From Morinoia aosen (Eukaryota > Arthropoda > Malacostraca > Amphipoda > Talitridae): a DNA stretch of 64,000 bases. Made by a program: the position numbers and the translations under genes. This document shows positions 10,871 through 21,400 of this stretch, piece by piece. Numbering within the stretch: the first letter of the stretch is position 1; each line of letters opens with the position of its first letter. The stretch lies in assembly GCA_030386875.1 (NCBI GenBank), contig CM059563.1:34696139-34760138 (forward strand). Direction: 5' to 3'. A model generated the notes under the pieces. The model was given only the letters and a program-made list of their open reading frames with translations, did not search any database and was not told the origin of the DNA.

Positions 10871-12985
10871 TTCTTTTTAAGCGCCATATTCAAAACTCAC
10901 CCTGTGTGCACATAATTAATCTCAGCGCTGCACATCATATTGTGGACCCATTTGGTTCATTCCAGCTCTTTGTTATCATTTTTTTAGCGTTTTTTGGTGG
11001 ATTTCCATGTTAATCTGAAGTCGTATCGTGGGTAAGAATTGATATTTTTTGACAGAGTCCTGTTCTGGTAGGAATCATTTCATTATGATTTTGGCATGCG
11101 CTGACACCGGTTTCTAATGAGACGAACTATATTGAATAATTCTTATTTGCTTTGATATGGTAACGTGGACTCGTTTAAAGCCAATCTCGGTTTTTTCATA
11201 ACAAATGGGAATTAATACACTTAGATGAAGATTAGAATTTACTACTAAAAACTATTCTGACGTACATGACACTTCCAATTGATGCTAAACGATCTCGTTC
11301 AGGCCACGACCTGAGAGAAAAGTAATTAAGTTTGGTTTCATGAGCTGAATAGATTGAGATGCTCAGCTTTATGAGTTGCCACATGCAGATAACGGGGAGT
11401 GCGGCAGAGAGCGCCTTGAATACTCAACCAAGGAAGCCATAATTATTCACTGGCTTTCGGGCCGCCTCGCCGCAATGAAGGTCGCCACAGGATAGGAACC
11501 TTTCCCGGGCCTTTATGCGAGATTTCCCGGGGGAGAATCTGACTCTGATATAATAAGAAATATGACAGCGTGCGCCCAAATTGGCGAAGGCAACTAGTGG
11601 TAAAAAAGACCGCACTCCTGGCTTTGATGAGGTCTAGCGCTTTACTTACTTGTGAGTCAGAGTAATTACCCTCAGCATTTAGAAGCGGTTTCACGGCAAC
11701 CGCGTGAATCGAACATTCTCGTTTGAACGAGGCTTAGCAAATATTAAAATCATCCCAACGTGCATGAAAACATGCCTAAATGAATCATTAACTGTAAAGG
11801 AATTCCAGCAATGAAATATTTCCTAGATTGTCAAGGAATAGCATTTTAATTCGAATAAATAGAGATTTAAAGGTGTATTGAGTGGTGGTGGATAGAAGCG
11901 CGAAGCTTGCTCGAAGAGAGGCCTCGATACAACGCGTTCGTGAAAGCGACGCTGCCGTTGAATGAAGAAGCTTCATCCTGATTGAAGGGCATCCTAACAT
12001 TCGTAGAAAAGCACAGTTGGAATCGTAGGTAACTCGGTACAAATTATATCTTCAAGTACGATCGAGGCAGTTCTTTTAAGAGATTCGAAGTGATTGCGCA
12101 GGCCTGTCGCAATACTTATAGCATTCTATAAAGCATAAATTTTCTTAAATAGACGCAATATATGATGAATCACATCATGTATGTAAATATGTATACATAT
12201 AGGGCGGTTTTTAGGAATAGAGCCTAAAATAATTTAGTAGAATTTAATTTAATGAACTTTAAATTCACACTCATCCCTGTACAAATATTTATTTATATAC
12301 ATATAACTGAGTGTGAATTTGAAGCTCATTTTTAAATGCTCCGTATCGAAATTGGTAAAATTTTAAAATTATTTCAATGGCTGAACTGTACAGTAAGGGG
12401 GGAACTGTGCAATTTCAATCAGATTTTTAAGCATTAACTGCAGTAGTTCTGACCCAAGGTGAGTGAGCACCTCAACAGACATTCCTCTCAACTCGTCAAA
12501 ATCTGGTATTGAATCGAAATTATTTTCGAACGCTGTGTTGTTGCTGTGTAACTCGCATTTGCCTATGTAGGTTCATCACCAATTTAGGTGTTATAAAACG
12601 AAGTATACAATAAGTTGCGCCCGTTGCCGGAGCCTCGTTCGACAATATAAATAGCATAAAACGTTTTTGGAGGGGAGGACTAGTACGGCTAGCTGAGGCG
12701 CAAAGCGAAATCAGGAACTGAGAGTCTCATAAGATCTATGGAAGTATTAGCGGAAGGTTAACTTAAAGGCGAAATAGAGCACCTGAATCACTGAGTGACT
12801 GCAGTTTGTTGAGGGTGTTTGGAGACGAAATTAGTCGTGGCTGTGCCTCTAATATGATAAATAATCAGATTAGAGTTGTAGTTATATAACACGGTCGCCT
12901 CCTGACGGCTAAAGGCTGTCACACTTGGGATGTTGCATTTGAAAAGGAAAAAAAATAACGTAATAATTAAATTTTAAATTATTGT
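10871..12985. other. no supported gene; small hairpin at 12.25 kb
   Basis: Mostly unique sequence. 11390-11740 is richer in G+C and carries overlapping minus-strand ORFs (11424-11694) with no recognisable family or splice context. 12253-12329 holds an imperfect inverted repeat (GAACTTTAAATTCACACTCA against TGAGTGTGAATTTGAAG). I see nothing else. Confidence 0.4.
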
Positions 12986-12993
12986 TTGTTTAT

Positions 12994-13065
12994 TTAGTCG
13001 AAAGATGAACTCTCTTCAGCTATGATCTTCGCCAAAAGTTCTCTTTTAGCATCCGTCGCAATATT
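12994..13065 (-). pseudogene. possible terminal-exon fragment
   Basis: The minus strand reads NIATDAKRELLAKIIAEESS then SFD and TAA, and the stop overlaps an AATAAA (12989-12994). Codon content looks protein-like (a charged helix), but an in-frame TAA lies directly upstream with no AG acceptor between, so it is either a relic or chance. A 78-codon ORF at 13100-13336 on the same strand might belong to the same decayed element. Family unknown. Confidence 0.2.
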
Positions 13066-13336
13066 TTAGAGCTGGTCATCTCCGGTTTAAATGCCACAAT
13101 TACCCATTCTTTATCCACGAATGTTTAATTATATGTATTGAAAAACTTAAATCAGTGAAAATCAGTAAGGTAGATTTCACGAGAAAAAAGAGGACATCGC
13201 TAAATTTCTTAGTTAAAGACTTCGTCATTGTAGTTTGAGTTCTGTGAGGCTGTGCATTAATTATCATGAAGTAAATGTTTGCAGTACCTCTTCGCAAGTG
13301 TGGTCCGCTGACGTTAAGGCTCTTATAAGGGCCCAT

Positions 13337-14109
13337 AAACTTACACTAAACATTTACTGGAAATCGCAATCAAAAAGTTATGCTGATGACGGCAACCATT
13401 GACAAGTCGAGATCCGGTTACGACAATTCGACACGACCACGTAATATATTTTGAACATCAGCCTTTTAGCCCACATCAAAATTCATGAGCCAGTTTCTTC
13501 CGGAAATAGGTTGCGTGATAGCGTAACATGCTTTATCATTTACTGATTACCTAGGCAGCGGATTCTTGCATGTCTGTAATTCTCTCTGAAGACAATGGCC
13601 CAGAGTCGCCCATGCAGAAGGTTCCCAGGGGGAGCAAGTCGCCTAATTCGATAATGTACGAGCCTAGAGGCGAAGAGACTTCAGCTTAAATACCTGAGGG
13701 GTTCCGTTTCTTTTATCGGGCGTAGTTTCCAAGTTAAGATAAATGAGAACATTTACACAATCGCTCATTTCCCTGAAGGAGGGTTGGTAGTATGTTTACC
13801 AAACCTGTGGCATAAATTCTTTAGTACCCTTTACTGTTTAGAGCGAATATTTTTTTCAAGTCAGACTTAATTTGGTTAGTTTTTACTATGTCCTTGGAGT
13901 TATAAAAAATGTGTATGTTCAACTTGTACTAACAGACGTGCGGTTTTGATTGCACAATTACATCAAAGGGTTTGAAATTTTTCAGTTTTTCCTTTTGTTC
14001 CGTGAGATGTGACATAAGCCTCTGCTATTGGGCCTTAAATTCGCCTTGGTAAATTGTAGTCTTGCATTTTGTGCAAATGCTGCATTTAATATCTAGGTGC
14101 CCTTCTTCT
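13337..14109. other. no feature seen
   Basis: Unique intergenic sequence with no ORF, repeat or RNA recognised. Confidence 0.5.
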
Positions 14110-14640
14110 GACCCAGCACGTCAGGTGGCTGAGTGGCCAGCTCCACCTGTAGACCCAACACGTCAAGTGGCTAGCTGAGTGGCCAGCTGGCACCAGTAGA
14201 CCCAACACGTCAGGTGGCTGAGTGACCAGCAGGCACCAGTAGACCCAACACGTCAGGTGGCTGAGTGGCCAGCAGGCACCAGTAGACCCAACACGTCAGG
14301 TGGCTGAGTGACCAGCAGGCACCAGTAGACCCAACACGTCAGGTGGCTGAGTGGCCAGCAGGCACCAGAAGACCCAACACGTCAGGTGGCTGAGTGGCCA
14401 GCTGGCACCAGAAGACCCAACACGTCAGGTGGCTGAGTGGCTAGCAGGCACCAGTAGACCCAACACGTCTGGTGGCTGAGTGACTAGCAGGCACCAGTAG
14501 ACCCAACACGTCAGGTGGCTGAGTGGCCAGCTGGCACCAGAAGACACAACACGTCAGGTGGCTGAGTGGCCAGCAGGCACCAGAAGACCCAACACGTCAG
14601 GTGGCTGAGTGGCCAGCAGGCACCAGATGACCCAGCATCT
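14110..14640. repeat. 43 bp minisatellite, about 12 copies
   Basis: The unit begins GACCCAACACGTCAGGTGGC, continues TGAGTGGCCAGCAGGCACCA and ends GTA. Copies differ by single substitutions (AGTAGA/AGAAGA, GGCCAGC/GACCAGC). The second copy carries an extra GTGGCTAGCT-like insertion. It lies about 0.75 kb upstream of the first coding exon of the Reeler-DOMON gene. Confidence 0.95.
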
Positions 14641-14920
14641 CAGCACAACCCAGTTCACGAGGAGCGGAGGTCTGGTGTTCGCCGTTTGTAGTGAATTAAA
14701 GCAGAGATTTTCGTACACATGACTCATATGATGCAAAAATCATCCGTAAGTATCGAAATCTACTTCAAAATATTCAAGTTTGGTTGATTCACTAGGAGCT
14801 CAATGGAGAAGCTGTGTGAAAAGGTTTTTTTTCTTGGTGAACGTTTAATTTCTTCTACGTGTACTTCGGGAAGATAAAACTGAAAGTAAATTATATTAAA
14901 TATATTCGTACCTCCGTGTA

Positions 14921-14940
14921 GCATCATGCTAGCATGATGC
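14921..14940. repeat. perfect 20 bp palindrome
   Basis: GCATCATGCTAGCATGATGC is identical to its reverse complement. It lies about 440 bp upstream of the proposed first coding exon of the Reeler-DOMON gene, so it could be a dimeric protein-binding site. Function is unknown. Confidence 0.9.
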
Positions 14941-14978
14941 AGGAGGAATCTTGAAATAACAGGTAAAACATGGTGATA

Positions 14979-15115
14979 CGAGCAACACGTGATCGAAAAT
15001 ATATGTTTTATTATATGGTAAGTCTTTGCATCTATTTAAAAAAAATATTGTGGATGAGGAACACGTTATCGAAAATAAACGTTCAATTATAAGGTGAGTA
15101 TTTGTGTCTATTTTA
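14979..15115. repeat. diverged 60 bp tandem duplication
   Basis: Positions 14979-15037 and 15055-15115 share the pattern GAnnAACACGTnATCGAAAA, then ATTATA-GG-TnAGTnTTTG and TCTATTT. The first copy contains a CACGTG E-box at 14986-14991, which is CACGTT in the second. Confidence 0.7.
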
Positions 15116-15149
15116 AGTACATGTGAATGCACAGCTGCTGCCAATTGCA

Positions 15150-15381
15150 CACACTGAGACGAGCTGTAAAGCTCTGTCGTCGGCGCAACTGTGAAGTTTC
15201 CCAGCTGATTGCCCAGGTCGGCCGTACATAGTTCCCCACACGTGTTCTGTGTGTCACTCCGCCGCTGCTCGCGTTCCTGATAGAAGGCAGCTTTAGCTCA
15301 AGTATATCCGAGTAGCCTGCGTCTCTCTAGCGTTACTTCGTCACTGACACTCATTTTACCTACGACTCGTCGGTTGGAATT
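15150..15381 (+). promoter_or_regulatory. probable promoter and 5'UTR of Reeler-DOMON gene
   Basis: A G+C-richer island directly upstream of the proposed first coding exon. It has an E-box in a palindromic context (ACACGTGT at 15238-15245) and no canonical TATA box; AAGTATATCC at about 15300 is weak. Position, composition and the reading frame that follows suggest the transcription start lies here. Not directly shown. Confidence 0.35.
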
Positions 15382-15409
15382 ATGGAACGAAATTCGAAGC
15401 TCTTAACAG
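15382..15409 (+). CDS. exon 1, proposed 28 nt start exon
   Basis: ATG GAA CGA ... TTA ACA G followed by GTGTTA (donor). Joined to the acceptor at 17092-17093 it reads MERNSKLLTGWMLAVLVATL in frame and gives the signal peptide a basic n-region. The donor is non-optimal. If it is not used, translation can start at ATG 17099, which already gives a short signal peptide (MLAVLVATLALVQDVGS). Confidence 0.5.
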
Positions 15410-18400
15410 GTGTTAATTTTGCATTAATTTTATAAAATATTTTGAGACCACTCAACACCAAGTTGAAGTACATGCTGATTCAATGATTTATTGAAATAAA
15501 TAATGTAGCTCTGCTGAATAGAGGAAGTCAAGTTATATTAGGGAAAATAGAGCTCTGCTAACTTCAACTCTTTATAAAATACAACCGTAAAACCTGACAG
15601 TACGTAAAACTAATATGCGTGATCATATAGCATCTTTCCTAAGTGGAAATTGACACCCCGTCGAAATTTCTCCACGTTCGATCATTTTTTCCCATCAAGA
15701 CAATATTTGAAGAGGCACAATTTTCTTTAAATTTTCTTATGAGTTTGTCCTCTGTGAGCTCTCAAAATTAGATAGTTATTCCTTTGGAACATTACATCCT
15801 TTCGCTGGCGTGGTAAAACGTCGAAAGTGGTATCATGAGATCCTCTGAGATGCTAAATATTTGGCTTGCGAGAGTTTATCTTAGGGTACGAACTAAATCC
15901 ACCAGATCGAAAGAGCGAGCAGTTCTGTCACACGCAACTGTTTGAAATGGTTTCATTTTCCTGATAGACGATAGAGGGTCAGGCAAAAGTGTTCAAAACC
16001 TCCTAAAATAAACTTCAAGTGCCTATTTTTTTCGCAGGATTGCCAACCTCAGTGTTAGGTTTTAAAATTGGTGGATCCATTTTACTTGACGCTGAAAGCT
16101 AGAAAATTAAAAAAGAAATGTATACAGCATGAACATATTTGCATTTCTAGCTAGGGTAAACGTTATCATCAAAATATTGAGCAATAAAAAAAAGGATGAG
16201 TCATGCAGAGTTTTTAAATGTTTCTAAGATATAACATTTAACGACCAAAAATTCATTTAGTCGAGCCACTTGCGAAATCATTTAAAATTTAACAGAACAA
16301 CAACTGAGCATCAATACGTTTACGTTGAAAGAATGGGTGCCTGAAGCGAACGCTGCTGAAGAAGCAGCCCTGTACCAATGAAAAAAACTCTACATTCAAC
16401 TACACTAGAAACGTAAACTGTCTACTTTTGTGCTGAATCTTGTTCGGATTACGCAAACATGTTAAAAACGAATTATCAAGTTTAGAGAAAGTTTTCCGCG
16501 ACTGAAGTTGAAAAATTCAAGTCCTACAAATTTCAGAATTAACAAAAACACCCCTTGACTCGTTTACCCCTAATGCTCAGATTATGAATGATATAAACAT
16601 TCCGATTCAGATTCCACATAGATTGTCAGCAGGAAGAAAAGCACTTCATTTCTAACGCCACACTACTAACCTCTTCTACCTACAACCCACTACCAACACC
16701 TCACTACCAACAATCCTTTTCTAAAACCGAACTCCGACTATTCATTCACTTCCATCGCCAACTATATCAATACTCAGTACCAACTACCCGCTAACCAAAC
16801 CATACAATCAATACCCCATCGTCAATACCCCACCACCAACAATACACTACCATCACCCACTATCCGCAACGCACTACAGAGATTTCCCTACCAACACTGT
16901 TATGCCAACACACAGCTCCCAACACGTCTTCTACTCCATCACCCACGTTGTGCTATCATTTTGCCTCGCCTCTGAACGTTCATGGATCTACCTTGCTCAG
17001 ACTTCCCAAGTTATCCTAATATCACGCGCGACCAAAGCACATTTCACAGATTTACTTTCACTGATTACTGAAATTAGCTCACGCTCCGTACAGGATGGAT
17101 GCTGGCGGTGCTGGTGGCCACCTTGGCCCTGGTGCAGGATGTGGGAAGCACCCCCTTAGGGGCCCCTGAGGCGGCCTGTGAGGACATGACGCCCCGCCAC
17201 AACGGCACCGAGCCCCAGGTCTCCGTCGCGCCCTACCAGCTCCAGATCTCCGGCGACGCAGTGGTCGGAGGAGAGACTATTGGCATCGTTCTCTCATCTG
17301 ACTCAGGCGAAGTGTTCAAGGGATTTTTCATTCAGGCCAGAGATGTGGCTACTGATGAAATTATTGGCACTTTCCAGACGGATGAGTGGAAGTATGTGGA
17401 TTGTGACCCTGGTATTGAGGTGAGTCTTTCCCGTGAAACAACTATTTTAATTATATTAATGATAAGAAAAGCATTAATCCTTCCATGAGCACAAAAATGA
17501 TATTGGTAATAACTTTAATAACCATCACCAAAGAATTAAAATCTTTATTTAATATTAACTATCATAATATTTAGTTTCGATGAGTTCATGATTTTTTCCG
17601 ATATAAATGAAGTGAACTTGATCTAACCTTTGCTTACATCAACCACAAAAATTTATCTTACGTAAAAGCTACATTGTTCACGTCATGTAATCTTAGGCAT
17701 AGCCTTTGAAAGGGTTCTTCAACGAAATGCCCTAGGGCGAGATTGGTCTGTATTAATCTGAAAAACTTGCATGTGTATCTGACAGAGCAGCGATTGAAAG
17801 TAACTTTGAAATAATTATGACGATCACAATAATAGTTAACAAGAACAGATATTATTGCACATTGTTCGATCATCATCAACATCACTAGTACGAGGCATTA
17901 TAGCAGGGTGGAAGACGAGAATAATGAATATGAGGTGCACGGTGTTAAACAATGTAATTGTGAGGCTTGAATTGGACGAGAAATGTATGTGTGTGTGGGT
18001 GGTGTAACTAGTCTTGAAATATTGATTGAAATAAACATAATTCAGCTCTGATAACTATTATTCGGAATGACGAAAACATTAGTTAAATTTAGCGTTACAG
18101 TTATGAAATTGTTGCTCGCTGTTGTAATCGATGTTCTCGGAACGATGCGACAGAACGCGGTCACCCACCCTAATAACTCCACTAAGACGTCGATAACTGT
18201 TGACTGGGTCGCACCTGCAGACTACGATGGAATCATCATTTTCAGGTGAAGTAGCATGAGAAAAGCAACAGAGGACATGTAAAATATTAGAATTTAAAAT
18301 AACATTGTTTCATTTGAGTGTAAATAGGCTATAAGCGCATTGCAAACATAGCTCACTTTATCATATATCCCTAATATTTTGTATTTCTACCCAACCTCGT

Positions 18401-21400
18401 TGAGAAAATCCCACTCGTACATATCAAATAGCAACAGTGATGAGTATTTTTGCTCAAGTAATAACAGGACAAAAGCTATTGTGATTGTAGACAAATACAT
18501 AGTTCACGTGAACTTCGTATAAGGCTGATTCACTCAAAGGCCACATTGTTTTAGTTTTAATCACTGCGCAGGAAGCAAATATTTTGAGCGGTGAGAATGT
18601 ATTCCTTGAGCAGGGCTTCGGTGGTGCAGCAGTTCGACACGTTCTGGGTGGGCATTGAGTCTTCTGAAGTGACAGTGGCACCAGCTCGCAGTCTGCTAAA
18701 CTTCCGCTCTCCAGTTAGTAATTTTATATTAGTTCTTTGAATATATGTTTGTCTTTACAAAGAATAATCTTTGCAAAAAAATATATTGTCTTGTAGATAA
18801 TACTCCAACCCAAAAATCGTGAGGAAGTCCTACTGATTCTATTTATCATTTATTTGATAAATTACAATCTCTCAAATGCTCACAATCAATCCAAGATATT
18901 ACAATCCCTGATTTTATTTCTTACAGTCTCTTAAACTCTCCCCATGATTCCCAAAACCTGTTACTGTAAAAAGGAAAATCTTTTTTACCAAGCATATTTA
19001 CAATGAGAGAAATGGAGAAGTATTTTAAAAACATTTGCTCTGAACGTTTCGAGCCTAAGCTCATTCCTACCAAAAAGTCTGCGAATAAAATTATAGACAA
19101 GTCAGTACGCCGAAAATTACAGAAGCACAGGATATAAGCCCGAAAAACCAACAAACAAATAAAAAATAATAATTTATCGGTTGACTATGTTCAGAGGGTA
19201 TGCACTCTGGATTTCGTTGAGAGAATGTTTGAGTTTATGAATGAATAAAGACTCTAAAATACGTAGGTCTAAGTTGGCGGTACAGGTATCTAATATTTTA
19301 AATTTGCTAATATCAATAATCTGCTAACACGAACCATTACTACAATGTTGTCTGATGCTAGAATGAGCTAGAGAAGTAAGTAAGCGACCTGTACGATGAC
19401 TTCGACTGCATGTTCAGCAACCCTGACGTGAAGTACTCGGTGGGTGGAACCCACATACTGCGATGCACAATGTGCACAACTGAAATTATAGACGAGGGAA
19501 GATCGCATGCCGGTCTGGAGCACATCTTTAAATCTAAAAACTGATCCAATGGTACGTTTGCTAACTAAAATAATATGGAAGGAAATTTCAGGCAAAAATT
19601 TAGTCAAAAGCATTAAATGGTCTTTTCTCAACTTTTCCGATTGAAATCCGAAATATGGCAAAACACAGTAACCATAGTTTAGAGCTTGAACACGAGATTT
19701 CGAAAAAAATTACTATTCATGAACTTATTAATAGCACGAAGAATAATTGAATGTGGATAACCATTGGTTGTAAAATAAGATTGCAAAAACGTAAATTCTT
19801 TATGAAGATCAGTGTAGTTTGAAAAAATACTGTAGGCGCGAGTTATAAGGGTTGAGATGCTGTTGAGTTTAAATCTCTTGCAACAGAAACTAAAATAACT
19901 TAGACCTAACCCGGAGAATGTTGGTTTTCTGTAGACTGAGGTTATGAATTTATTACCAGATCGGTGAACATTGACATCAAGGTAATTCAATTGATTATTG
20001 TTTTCCAGTTCTAAGGTGAATTTTATATTGGGATGTCTGGAATTGAAATATTGAAGAAAGGAATGGGCTTCAAATTTGTTTTTGAAAAGGACAAAAGTGT
20101 CATCAACATAGCGCCAATTGAAAATTGATTTGAATGATGTTGGACACTGATTTAACCATTTCTGTTCATTGTGGCACATGAAAATGTTGGCAAAAATAGG
20201 GCCAAAAGGGAGACCCATACCTAACCCTTCGATCTGTTGAAATATACGGCCATTGAAAATAAAGAAGGAATTTCGCACACATAGTTCCAAAAGAGAGCTA
20301 AAATAATTTTTGGATAAACCTATACCTGTAGAGCACGGATCAGAAAACAGAGAATTTATGCAAATATCAATGGTTTCGTCAAGAGGTACATTGGTAAAAA
20401 GATTCTCAATGTCAAGAGAAGCCATAAAATCCTTATCAGCATCAGGTGGATCTGGAAAACAATAATCAATTGAATTATCTTGATGTCAATGTTCACCAAT
20501 CTGGTAATAAATTCATAACCTCAGTCTACAGAAGACCAACATTCTCCGGGTTAGGTCTAAGTTATTTTAGTTTCTGTTGCAAGAGATTTAAACTCAACAG
20601 CATCTCAACCCTTATAACTCGCGCCTACAGTATTTGTTCAAACTACACTGATCTTCATAAAGAATTTACGTTTTTGCAATCTTATTTTACAACCAATGGT
20701 TATCCACATTCAATTATTCTTCGTGCTATTAATAAGTTCATGAATAGTAATTTTTTTCGAAATCTCGTGTTCAAGCTCTAAACTATGGTTACTGTGTTTT
20801 GCCATATTTCGGATTTCAATCGGAAAAGTTGAGAAAAGACCTTTTGATGCTTTTGACAAAATTTTCGCCGGAAATTTCCTTCCATATTATTTTAGTTAGC
20901 AAACGTACCATTGGATCAGTTTTTAGATTTAAAGATGTGCTCCAGACCGGCATGCGATCTTCCCTCGTCTATAATTGCAGTTGTGCGCATTGCGCATCGC
21001 AGTATGTGGGTTCCACCAACGAGTAATTTACGTCAGGGTTGCTGAACATGCAGGTCGAAGTCATCGTACAGGTCGCTTACTTACTTCTCTAACTCATTCT
21101 AGCATCAGACAACATTGTAGTAATGGTTCGTGTGAGCAGATTATTGATATTAGCAAATTTAAAATATTAGATACCTGTACCGCCAACTTAGACCTACGTA
21201 TTTTAGAGTCTTTATTCATTCATAAACTCAAACATTCTCTCAACGGAATGCAGAGTGCATACCCTCTGAAAATAGTCATCTGATAAATTATTATTTTTTG
21301 TTTGTTTGTTTTTCGTGCTTATATCCAGCGTTTCTGTAATTTTCGGTGTACTGACTTGCCTATAATTTCAATTGCAGACTTTTTGTTGAAAATGAGCTTA

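Noticed and set aside
10578-10871. 97-codon Tyr-rich ORF
   Set aside because: Low-complexity TACATA tract with no stop words on the minus strand.
11424-11694. G+C-rich block as rRNA or conserved exon
   Set aside because: No rRNA landmark recognised; overlapping frames but no good splice pair or family.
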